Below the pieces are notes generated by a model. It did no database searches. It was not told the DNA's origin and was given only the letters and a program-made list of their open reading frames with translations. The position numbers and the translations under genes were made by a program. A stretch of 64,000 bases of DNA from Girardinichthys multiradiatus (Eukaryota; Chordata; Actinopteri; Cyprinodontiformes; Goodeidae), in assembly GCF_021462225.1 (NCBI RefSeq), contig NC_061816.1, positions 23,731,049 to 23,795,048 of the forward strand, given 5' to 3'. Positions 1-10,188 of this stretch are shown here, one piece after another (position 1 is the stretch's first letter; every line of letters starts with the position of its first letter).

Positions 1-1770
1 AAGGAAAGAAAAGTTGGACTACAGACTGAAATTTCAAACTTTTTGCACCTTTCCAGAAGTTTGTTCTACATCGGAACACAAGTACTGAACGATCATTCAA
101 TGAACTCCAACTGCACTTCAATCTAAAGTTCCCTATTGACACAAAAAGTTTCTGTCCTTTAACACTCAAACCAAAATATAGCAGAAAGACCTACCTAGTT
201 CTCCAGTCACTCCAGTAATATATCATGATGAACAGCACTGAATGCTACATTAAGGGCCAATAATACCAGTACGTTGAGAACGTTTTTCTTGTTGTCAGTG
301 AAATCTAGGAGAGGGGAGTTTGCGTTGAGTAGAGAGTGGAGAGATGGGAGTTTGGGGGAAGGAGGTTTGGGATCATCTGTTGGGGCTAAAGGGGGGTCCA
401 GAAGTCTCAATCTGGGTCATCTGTTTTCCATGATTCATCCCTATCTCAGCAGGCTGTAGTTGTCCTTCAGAACACCCTCTTATCAGTTGTGAATTTTCTT
501 GTAATTTCCTGAATGTGGCATAGGCTTCTGGTGTCTGATTTACAGAATAAATTCATAATAATTTTACTCCAGATTTATTCAGACAAAATCCATCTGCCTT
601 GAACAGATGCTGCGTTCCCAGAAAATGCAGTAGCTAATAAAGGTTAATAAAGGTTACTGATTTTGCACATGCTTTTTTAAGCAATTATTTTAAGCATTAG
701 GGATCTGCTAAATCTCTCATCTCCATGGCAGGGTATTGGTAAAGGTCCACTGAAAAACACCTCAATATAAAGACTTTGAACTTTGTTCAGCAAATTAATA
801 CAATCCTCTTTCAAGATTTCCAATTGTTGCTTCACAACATCAAGTGCTCCTATATGTATGACGAAGTATTTCACTGTGATACTCATCCATAATCATCTGT
901 ATTCTCTCTGAAATAACAGACACCATATTATTGAAAAAATTAATTACATTGCTGTTTTTTGCTGAAAGGTGTTTAATCTCATTAATGGCTCTTCATCACC
1001 CACTATTAGCGTTTGTGGCCTGGTGGCCGGCTCTTTTTGAACACGTTTAGAAGCACAATGTGTTCTGATACCTCTTGCTGGTGTTTGAAGATGAGCTTTC
1101 CATTGGGGAATCAGAGTCTTGTAGTAGTGGAGCAAACATGTCTTTAAGTGAGATTCCAGTGTTTTCAGTTGGTCTGCTCCTATCATTTGTTATGAGCACA
1201 GTTTGAGGCTGTTTAATTCTTGGTGCCGCGGTTTAACAGACGTCTCTCTGTAGTCCCGGCCAGGTGATTTCATCTCGGTGCATCGTTCTTACAGTTAGGC
1301 TTTGAACCAAGAGAGGTCCAGGGAGGACTGCTGGTCAGTTTACTCTCATTTAAATCAGCATTATTTTTCTTGGTGGTGCTAGTTAGCTGTCAGTCTTATT
1401 ACTGTTTTGAATCATCAGTAGGGTAGTTTTATTTCCATACACAGCATTTACCTCCACATTCACTTGAAGCTGATATATTTTAATTTTTATCACTGCTACT
1501 TTTTGAAGATGTTTGTCGAAGTCATCTGTGGAAAAGGGAGACATCTTGTAAATTAGCTTGTGTTGCCATGAAAAGTGCATCTGCTCCTCTAGTCCTCATC
1601 TCATTAGTGATTAAAATAATAAAATACTGCTGAAAATCTTTGAGTGTCACTGATTTAAAGTAGTTTAGTCTAACTTTTCTGTAGTATTTGACTGGGAGAT
1701 AAGAAATTACGAGTGAAAGAATGCAAGCAAACAGCAAGGATCTGAGCAAGCAGAGCAGAGGAAGTAGAAG
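1..1770 (-). mobile_element. L2-clade LINE copy, degraded, internally deleted
   Basis: This is a minus-strand relative of the fuller L2 copy at 4187-8877. Bases 1383-1580 encode the same ORF1 start, with a DDFDKHLQK-type stretch and an acidic/hydrophobic helix. Bases 677-886 match its esterase-like ORF1 segment. Bases 207-330 run from the end of ORF1 straight into reverse-transcriptase (RT) sequence (VLVLLALNVAFS, against [10 protein letters not shown] in the fuller copy), so endonuclease and half of RT are deleted. The shared 5' UTR can be followed to about 1770. Stops and frameshifts occur throughout and the left side leaves the window. Membership of the same family is seen by direct comparison; the clade name follows from the RT and tail of the fuller copy. 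Confidence 0.75.
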
Positions 1771-4001
1771 TTTCTTCTAAAATTATTTGACAAATCCTAT
1801 TTTTTTTTATTTGTTATTTCAAAATAATAAATGTGGACTTTTCACATATCTTTTGTTTTTGTCCACTGCACTTCTTTTATAATAATAATAAAAATAATAA
1901 TAATGTGAATAATGGCCTTCTTTTATAAGATCGTTCCATGAAACACTATGCAATGTGGACCTGATGAACTTTGATACATCAAGTCTGATGTTTCCACATT
2001 GTACGATGACCATTTACAAATAAATAGGCTACGTTGTATGGCAATAAGCAATGTCATCAGGGTGCTCCATCCGTCTGTGCTGCCAGAGTTAACCATAACA
2101 AACATAATGAACAATGCAGCCCTTGTTGTGTCATGTATGTGCCTTGAAATAAATACAAACAAAAGGAGGAGGAGGAGGAGAATGTGGACACGGTCGTGGC
2201 TGGGGAAAATAGGCTGACTTGAGATGCAGGTGATGTCTGAAAGTCAGTTCTCCTTTAATGATCTGTTCCCCTTCTGTGACCACCATGTGCTTGCCTTGGA
2301 TTCTCCTCACCAGTCTGCTATCCACTAACTAACCTCACAGGACTCATACCCAAACCTACAGAATACTGTTGAAACATTATATGGAAAAATAGACGTAGCC
2401 TCTCTGTGGTGTAACACAGGTGCAGTGTGACCAGGGGAACACAGTATTTCAGGGGATTTCAGGGGTTTGCTGTAGAACCGAATTTCGCACAACACTGGTT
2501 TTATTCTGCAATTCTATTGTTTTATCAATAGAAGTAGGTCATAGAAGCTGTCACACTGTGAGATAGTCATTCTAATCAGACATTGTCATATTTATCGCAG
2601 GGTATCTTTGGTCGCAAGACCCTAACAACGTCCATCCTTAAACCCGTCTCACACTATGACGTTGGACCACAGATTTAGAGGCACAAAGATTTATCTATGA
2701 TTTTCTTACAATCCTTGTCTTTTGTCTGCAATGGCCCAAAATTACAGTTTATAACGGCCATTAGGTCGGTTAAAAGGTGCTCCCCCACTCCTCTATTGTC
2801 ATTCTGTATAATTTGCATCCTTGACTAAAAGAAGCAAAGGAGTATTTTGGTCTTGTTAAGGCTGTTGATTGATGTTGATGATATAGAGCTTAAAATACAC
2901 TTTCTCTAAAACCCTTCAATTACAGATTCTGCAGCATTGTGTTTAAATTAAAGAAAAGTTCATACTGTGTATTAAGAGGCAGAAAATATTTTCAACTTTT
3001 TAGGGTTTTTAACCTAGGAGTGCTGAAGCCTCACAGATTACACTTTTAGGACGTTTTTTTTAACACTCAGTCTTTCAAGCACAACACTTCACTGGGTTTT
3101 CAAAAGACAAAAGGAGAGAGAGAAAGGGAATGGAGATAAGGTGGGAGAGGCAGCTGGTAAATAGATGTGAAAACGAGTGAGCGAACTGACAGTCAGGAGA
3201 GCCATTGATTCTCCTCTCTGCTCCGTCATCCCATCCCGTTGTCTATTGGCATAAGACAAATAGTGTTGAGGTGGCCTGTATTGAATTTATGAGTTAATGG
3301 CCCTGCCAGGATAAAACAAATTGAGAAATAAGGAACCAGACAAAGACCATGGGAGAGGAGCGATTGAAGAAGGAAATCTTTATCTTTGGGGATAACTTTG
3401 GGACCTAACCCTAGCCCATGCATATTATGTTCTCTTGAGTATAATTAATTTTTTGTTTGATAAGTTTTCCATTTGAACTATACTATGTTACTCTAAGATT
3501 GGAGAAATTTTGTCGTGCAGCACAAGTCCAAACACAATGATATTATAGTCTCACTAGTCACTTCACTGGGTAAACCTGTTTCAGAGTTTGTTGACAAAAA
3601 TAGTGACTCAGTCTTTGATATAAAAGGAACTCATTGCATTTAAATATCTAGTGAAGACCAATTGCTGATGTTGAAAGTGAAGAAAATTAATTTAAGTCAC
3701 TTTACATATGGCATGGTTGTTAGTGCCAGGTGGGTTAATAAAAAACTGTTGATCTTCTGACGATTTTCCTGTACAACTATTTCTCTGTTTTACAACGAAA
3801 AGTCCGAACACAAGTGCTCACCAGAAAATATCTAGTGAGTTCATGTGGATGAAAGTGCCTTCTTGATGTCAATATGTGTAAATAGGTATAGCTGAGTACT
3901 TTAGCTGTTTAAGTGTCAGTTAGGGTACTCAGCTAAGTGCGACAGCCTGGATGAGGAAACTGTCTATGTGGTCACAGAAACTGGTTAAACAGCACTCTAT
4001 C
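1771..4001. other. No gene seen; AT-rich with short simple repeats
   Basis: No recognisable coding sequence. It holds an (AAT)-rich run near 1875-1905 and an (AGG)n run near 2164-2181, next to an end-like AATAAATACAAAC string. Bases about 3945-4000 resemble the 3' UTR of the Rex1-like element seen at 10460-10530 and may be a small fragment of it. Confidence 0.5.
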
Positions 4002-4186
4002 TGGCCAAACAGGTCTAAAGACATAGAGGATGTTTTGTTGAAATCAGCTGTGTGTAATACATTTAGAGGATGCAATGTGAAAGAACCACTTGTTTTCCAT
4101 GATATACAAGACTGATTATGGGCAAACGTTGGTGTGGATTTGTTTTACTTTGATGAAAGTGAATATCTGCTAGGTGTAGATTATTA
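4002..4186 (+). pseudogene. Ty3/gypsy integrase, N-terminal part (left half of split gene)
   Basis: In one frame this reads as the zinc-finger-to-core junction of a gypsy integrase: WPNRSKDIEDVL, then a finger segment ending AVCNTFRG, then KEPLVFHDI. After a stop and frame slip follow WANVGVDLFYF and YLLGVDYY. The first cysteine of the usual C-x2-C pair is Ser (tca). The reading stops at the codons for VDYY and resumes in frame at 8878 as YYSKYPEI, so the L2 element between them split one integrase gene. The copy is dead. Confidence 0.85.
4182..4186 (+). repeat. Target-site duplication of the L2 insertion (left copy)
   Basis: TATTA at 4182-4186 repeats at 8878-8882. Keeping one copy restores the integrase frame exactly, which fixes the borders of the inserted L2. 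Confidence 0.8.
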
Positions 4187-4467
4187 GGTAAGGTAAGGTA
4201 AGTTTATTTATATAGCGCTTTTCAGCAACGAGACACTCAAAGCGCTGTACATACAATTACAATACAATCACTAAGCAAATAAACACAGATACAGACACAG
4301 AAAACAAATCAAATGATAAAATCAAACAACAGAGGTAATTTAAAAAAGTAAAATAAAATAAAGAGAATAGAATGATGGACAAGAAAATGAAAGGAAAATT
4401 GGATTGAAAACGCAAGTAATCATGCCTAGATGGCACAGTCAAAGGCCACTCTAAACAAATAAGTTTT

Positions 4468-6220
4468 TTATCTTGATTTAAAGCAACTTAGGGTTTCGGC
4501 GCTTTTACAGTTTTCTGGCAGTTTATTCCAGATTAGTGGAGCATAAGAACTAAAAGCTGCTTCTCCATGTTTGGTTCTGGTTTTGGGTACGCAGAGTAGA
4601 TTTGAGCGAGATGACCTGAGGGGTCTGGCTGGTTGATACACTGACAACAAGTCTGTAATGTATTTTGGTGCTAAGCCATTCAGTGATTTATAGACTAACA
4701 GAAGTATTTTAAACTCTATTCTCTGAGCTACAGGGAGCCAGTGTAGGGACTTTAGAACCAGGGTGATGTGTGCCACTTTCTTAGTTCTAGTGAGGACGCG
4801 GACAGCAGCATTCTGGATCAACTGCAGCTGTCTGATCGACTTTTTAGGCAGGCCTGTGAAGACACCGTTGCAGTAATTAATTCTACTAAAGATGAACGCA
4901 TGAATTAGTTTTTCAAGGTCCTGCTGAGACATTAGTCCTTTAATCCTGGAGATGTTCTTTAGGTGATAGAAGGCCGACCTAGTTACTACCTTTATGTGCC
5001 TCTGAAGGTTCAGGTCTGAGTCCATCACTACACCCAGGTTTCAAGCCTGACTGGTGGTTTCTAGCTGTATTAACTGAAGCTGTGTGCTAACTTTTAAACA
5101 CTCTTCTTTTGGTCCAAAGATTATTACTTCAGTTTTGTTTTGATTCAGCTGAAGAAAATTTAAGCCCATCCATGCATTGATTTCTTCTAAGCATTTACCC
5201 AGCGCTTGAATGGGTTCATGGTCATCTGGTGACATCATAACGTATAGCTGTGTGTCGTCTGCATAGTTATGATAACTTACGTTGCTGTTTATTAAAATCT
5301 GAGTTAGGGGAAGCATGTAGATATTGAATAGGAGGGGCCCTAAGATGGACCCTTGGGGAACGCCACATGTGATTTTTGTGCTCTCTGATGTAAAGTTACC
5401 TACTGACACAAAAAGGTCCCTGTCCTTCAAGTAGGATTTAAACCAGTTGAGTGCTGTACCAGAAAGGCCGACCCAGTTTTCCAGGCGCTCTAATAAAATG
5501 GAGTGATCAACAGTGTCGAATGCTGCACTAAGGTCCAATAATACCAGCCCTGTGGTTCTTCCACAGTCTGCACTTATACGGATGTCATTGAACACCTTGA
5601 CAAGAGCAGTCTCTGTACTGTGGTGAGCACGGAAGCCTGACTGGAAAACATTGAAGCAGTTGGTCGTTGTTAGGAAGTTGTTTAACTGCTGAAACACAGC
5701 TTTTTCAATTATTTTACTGATGAAGGGGAGGTTTGATATAGGCCTGTAGTTCTGCAGTAGCAACTTGTCCAAGTTGCTCTTTTTCAATAGAGGTTTGATA
5801 ATTGCTGTTTTTAGGGCCTGGGGGAAAACACCTGACAAAAGGGACGTGTTTATTATTTGTGTTAAATTAGATGTTATTACAGGCAAAGCTTTCTTAAGGA
5901 AAGCTGTGGGTAAAAGATCGAGACAGCAGGAAAAAGAGCTTAGTTGTTGTACAATTTCTTCTACGTTTTTGTAGTTTATTTGGTGAAATTGGGAAATTTT
6001 GTCAAAATCAGTTCTAGTTGGAGACAACATTGGTACTAGAGTTGATGTGGATGTGCTGACTGCTCCTCTGATCTTTAGGGTTTTTTCAGTAAAGAATTTA
6101 GCAAATTCATTGCAGGCCCTTGTAGAGTGGAGTTCAGATGCTACAGTTAGAGGAGGGTTTGTTAACCTGTCGACCGTGGCAAATAATGCATGAGCATTGT
6201 TAATGTTTTTGCTGATGATC
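4468..6220 (-). pseudogene. L2 ORF2: reverse transcriptase and C-terminal domain
   Basis: The main open stretch is 5041-6030 (329 aa), followed in the same frame after one stop by 4468-5028 (186 aa). RT motifs in order are [23 protein letters not shown] (first catalytic Asp), [13 protein letters not shown], and [10 protein letters not shown] with the catalytic Asp pair. The C-terminal part has LIHAFIFSRINYCN and LKSLHWLPVAQR, which are typical of L2/CR1 ORF2. The protein would nick target DNA and copy its own RNA in the nucleus by target-primed reverse transcription. The stop at 5041-5043 and a frameshift near 6220 disable it. Bases 4187-4467 are the 3' UTR. Confidence 0.88.
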
Positions 6221-7140
6221 TCAGAAAAGAAGGATTCTCTTGCATTTTTTCAGTTGTCGGTTATATCTGTATAGTCTCTCTTTATAGATAATATAGTGAA
6301 CCTGGAGTCCAGTCTTTCGCCACCTGCGTTCAGCTTTTTGACACTCCTGGTTTTCACTTCTGACTGGTGGAGCACTTCTCCACGGAGACATTTTCTTCCC
6401 AGAAACGACTTTCACTTTAATTGGAGCAATTGAATCAATGATGTCTGAGATTTTAGAATGAAAGTTTTCTACCAGCTCATCTACAGTGTTACAGGGCAAA
6501 GTGGAGGTAGAAGAATAAATCTGGTTAAAGGTTTCAGCAGCACTGTCCTTAAAGATGCATTTTCTTATAATGTCTCTTTGGCAAACTGAGTCATTGCAGA
6601 TGATGCTTTCGAAAATAACAGAAAAGTGGTCAGATAGGGCAACATCCGTTACAGACAGCTTGGAAATGTTTAGACCCTTAGTGATGATCAAGTCCAAAAT
6701 ATGTCCCTGTTTGTGTGTTTTTTACACTCTATCAAATCTTTAAACAAAGTGGCCATCCCTCCACCTTTTCTTTGCTGTCTGCTCTCACAAAGAAAATTGT
6801 AATTAATCTGAATGGGAGCTTCATTAAATTCATGTAACCATGTTTCTGTTAAAAATATAACATCAAGATCGTGGTCAGTAATGAAGTCATTGATTAAAAA
6901 TTATTTTCCTGACAGAGATCTAATGTTCAGTAAAGCCAGTTTATATGACTTAGTTGTGTGTGGTTGTACCTGACAGTTTATGGCTTTTGTTGATTGTTTA
7001 TTACTGTCTCTTATCCTTTTGGCTTTGTTCTTTCTGTTATGTATAAGCACAGAGATTTTACAACTATCTCCTATTAGGGGCCCAAGTTTTTCCTGGACAT
7101 GCTCATTTATGATAGAGTTACCACTGGGGCCCAGACTGTA
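6221..7140 (-). pseudogene. L2 ORF2: endonuclease remnant and linker
   Basis: Bases 6221-6697 encode the end of the APE-type endonuclease (DLIITKG, then VALSDHFSVIF with the conserved SDH) and the linker to RT. Upstream, about 6740-6900 keeps the TETWL region and a GGGMATLFK-like stretch. The middle with the GDFN catalytic motif is missing; the plus-strand copy at 21440-23870 has it. Bases 6900-7140 hold the junction with ORF1. Confidence 0.75.
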
Positions 7141-8657
7141 TCACAGAGAAGTGATTTGAAGGTCCTGATTAGGAGGAGATAGATTAGGAGGTGGTGGGGC
7201 TCTGCGGGATTTGGAAGATGTTGGTTTAGTTGCAGGGCCTCGGCCACGAGGGGTGTTGAATGGAGAAGATGTCAGAGCCATTTGGGTCCCGATTTTAAGA
7301 GCTCCTTTCATGTTATCAGAATCCAGTAAAGCAAAAAGCGGGCTCAGTGGGGAGATGGGAGAGTTCTGTGCGGTCTGGGTCGGGGTCTGGGGTGAGGGGG
7401 GTTTACCGGGGGTGTTGGTCTGGGTCTGGGTTTGGGGAGATGGGGGTATAATGGGGGTGTCCACTTCTCCTGTGGATTTTGACGGGGAGACCTTTTGTGA
7501 TGACCTCTCTTTCTCAGCCAACTGGCTGATTGTTTCTGCTGGAGCTGTTGGAGCCAGTTGTTGATACTCCATGTTCTCTGCTGAAGGTCGAAGCTGCTGG
7601 CAGATTATTTACTGAATAGAAGAGATTAGATGTGAGACGTCTGGCTCCTGGCTTGTTCAAACAGAAACCATCTTGCTTGAAGAGTTGTCTTTTTTCCAAA
7701 CAAATATTAAAGTTGTCGATGAACTTCACAGGTGTGGTGGCACATGTTTTTTTCAACCACTTATTAATCATCAGAAGTCTCGAAAAAATCACATCTCCAC
7801 AGAAAATCAGTGCAAAGGGTCCACTGAGAAACACCTTGATATTGAGACCTCCAACAATATTTAAAAGAGAAGGGAAATCCTCCTTCAATCTTTCTGATTT
7901 TTTCTTAGCCACGTCATCCATGGCTCCACATTGTATAATAAGGTTTTCTAGAGACGGGCGCTTTTCTGTGATTGCAAGAATATTCTCTGAGATATCAGAG
8001 ACCATGTTACTGGTACCAATCATGACATCTGTGTTTTTCTTGTTGCAGATGTTTTTAATCCCATCCACAGCTGTGTTGCCCACTATTAGGGTTCTTGGTC
8101 TGGCTTTTTCTCGGGTAATTTAGGAGAAGACTGTTTAGAATGAAGGTTGTTCTCAAACCTTTTATTGTTCTCAGAAGATGGATAATTTTTCTGGTTTTCA
8201 TTCTGTAGTGGAGCAAATCTGTTTTGGAGTGGAATTCCATTATTTCCAGCTGTCTCACTCCTATCAGTTGTTGTGACAGCAGCTCGCTGTCGAAGTCTCC
8301 TTTTCTCAGGGGAAACGGGGACATTTCTCTGTAATTCAGGCCATTCTAATTTATTTAATTGCTGAGATCTTCCAGTGAGTCATCCACCTTGATTTTTTGG
8401 GCATGCCCCTAAAACATGCTAGGGGGGTGTCTGCCAGTAGGTTTATTCTCAGTGTTCTGATTGCCGGCTGAGTTGTTGAGCTGGCTGTCACTGTTTGGGA
8501 TCACAGGCAGAGTTGAATCATCGTTATACCCCATATTCACCTCCACATTCACTTCTAGTTGGTGGATTTTCATCTCCAAAAGCGCCAATTTCTGTAAAAG
8601 TTTGTCGAAGTCCTCTGTGGTGAAGGGAGGCATTTTGTGCTGATTAGCTGGCGTCAA
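7141..8657 (-). pseudogene. L2 ORF1: coiled-coil and esterase-like protein
   Basis: Three frames are needed. Bases 8409-8657 give the N-terminus (PPFTTEDFDKLLQKLALLE), a likely coiled coil of Leu/Glu heptads. Bases 7514-8083 give an SGNH-esterase-like stretch (NLIIQCGAMDDV, VFLSGPF, FCLNKPGARRLT), which is an established ORF1 feature in the CR1/L2 group. Bases 7141-7572 give a Pro/Ser/Thr-rich tail. ORF1 proteins of this group bind element RNA; the esterase's role is not settled. Frameshifts near 8055-8100 and 7514-7570 make it non-functional. Confidence 0.75.
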
Positions 8658-8877
8658 CTTGTCCTGCTTTCAAGTTTGATTATAAAAAAATAATAATAAT
8701 AACAATAATAATCCTTGGGAGTCACTGGTAAGAATATTTACCAATATTTCCGTAATTTTGGCTAAGAGATAAAAAGTTAGTAGAAAAAGAATGCAAGGAA
8801 GCAGGGAGCTTAGGAGAAAAGCGTCTGAGCAGGCAGAGAGGCAGAAGTAAAAAAAACAACAAAAAACTCTAAAACTC

Positions 8878-9736
8878 TATTACTCTAAGTATCCAGAGAT
8901 TGCCAGACTGTCACAGACAACAAGCAAACATATCATTGTAGCTATGAAATCCATGTTTGCTAGAGATGGAATTCCTGATGAGGTAATGTCTGACAATGGT
9001 CCACAGTTTGCAAGTGAAGAATTCAAAGAGTTTGCAAAACAATGGGAGTTTAGACGCACGACGTCGAGCTCAGATTTTCCACAGTCCAATGGTCAAAGTG
9101 AAACAGCAGTTCAGACCGTGAAGAGCTTCCTGAAAAATGCTAGGGAGAGTGCTGGGGACCCATATTTGGCTCTACTAGAGTACAGAAATTCACCTTTAGA
9201 TGGAGTGCATTTGTCACCTGCACAACTACTGATGGGTCACAGGTTGAAAACTAAGCTGCCAACAGCTGCTCAGCTGTTAAAACCTCAGCTCCACAAAGGT
9301 ATACACAAACAGTTGAAGAAAAAACAATGGAGAAAGAAACGTTATTTTGATCGTACAGCCAGACATTTGCCTAAATTAAAGGAAGGAGAAACTATAAGAT
9401 TCAGAATTGGGGAAAAAATGGGAGCCAGCTGTTGTAAAACAAAGCCTGTATCAGCCCAAGTCTATTGTGGTCCAAACAGCTGAATGATGCACATATAGGA
9501 GGAACCAAAGACATCTGCTGAAGAGAAGAGGGGACAGTTTTCCAGAAAAACAGTCAGCGCAATGCAGGAAGTCTCTGCAATGTCTGCTGATGAACCGGAA
9601 GACACCTCTTTAGTAATGGAAAGACCTGTTCACTCACCTGTAAATGAAACTGTTAAGCCTAAAGAAACTGACACAGTTGTTTAAAAACATCACGCTTTGG
9701 TAGAGTAATTAAACCTCCGAAACGTCATTCACTGTG
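8878..9736 (+). pseudogene. Ty3/gypsy integrase core and pol C-terminus (right half)
   Basis: This continues the gene broken at 4186. It reads YYSKYPEIARLSQTTS, then an open frame 8944-9483 with MSDNGPQF (second catalytic Asp), SNGQSETAV (catalytic Glu) and a basic stretch KKQWRKKRYFD. After a stop at 9481 comes YRRNQRHLLKRRG, and the end is recognisable as RFGRVIKPPKRHSL followed by TGA at 9734-9736, a usual gypsy pol terminus. Gag, protease, RT and RNase H are absent from the window, so the fragment was already partial when L2 landed, or lost its left side later. Confidence 0.88.
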
Positions 9737-9985
9737 AAAAGAAGTGAAGAAATGTGAAGTTATTGTTGGTTTGTATCGTTGTTAAACTAAGTTGTTGTTC
9801 AGGAAAGAAAACTCTTAAAAAGTAAGAGTTTAAAGTCTGAGAAGTTCCTTGCAAAGGATGATTATTAAGCTTCAAGTGTGATTTACACTATTTGGGTAAA
9901 ATGGTAGTTTTTTTTATAACGGAGATGTGATGTATGTTATGTACTCCTTGCCTGTAGAGAGCAGTGTTGGGTCGCCTACACTTAT
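9737..9985 (+). mobile_element. Gypsy 3' UTR, polypurine tract and truncated 3' LTR
   Basis: Non-coding sequence after pol leads to a purine-rich ACGGAGA just before 9926, where TGTGATGTATGTTATG looks like an LTR start. Only about 60 bp of LTR remain before Rex1-type tail repeats begin at 9986. The LTR call rests on its position after pol and the TG start. Confidence 0.6.
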
Positions 9986-10188
9986 ATCAGAATCAGAATC
10001 AGAATCAGAAAAGCTTTATTGCCAAGTACGTTTTTGGACATACAAGCAATTTGTTTTGGCGTAGTCGGTGCAATACAATACAAATTAGACAGTATAAACA
10101 TATCTACAATATAATATAAATATATGTGCACAGTTTTAAGTGAGTATTAACCTGTTATTTACCACAGAGTAAGAGAGTAAACAGGAAA
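9986..10188 (-). mobile_element. Rex1-like LINE, 3' end fragment
   Basis: It starts in plus orientation with four ATCAGA-type hexamers and AAAGCTTTATTGCCAAGTACG, which on the minus strand is a LINE 3' end with a (TCTGAT)n tail. The same tail opens the next copy at 10189. Only about 200 bp of 3' UTR are present. Confidence 0.65.

Larger units (their letters stand above)
4187..8877 (-). mobile_element. L2-clade LINE, nearly full length, inserted in gypsy integrase
   Basis: The element reads right to left: 5' UTR (8660-8870), ORF1 (7141-8657), ORF2 with remnants of endonuclease (about 6220-7140) and RT (4468-6220), then a 3' UTR ending in the structured tail with GCGCTATATAAATAAA and a (TTACC)n repeat at 4187-4200. 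Such a short tandem tail in place of poly(A) is typical of L2/CR1-type LINEs. TATTA duplications flank it. It is dead: ORF1 is split over several frames, the endonuclease core is deleted relative to the copy at 21440-23870, and RT has an in-frame stop near 5041. The length of about 4.7 kb suggests 5' completeness, since the 5' UTR is shared with the copy at 1-1770 up to about the same point. Confidence 0.9.

Noticed and set aside
7211..7564. Plus-strand ORF of 117 aa
   Set aside because: Shadow of the Pro-rich ORF1 tail on the minus strand.
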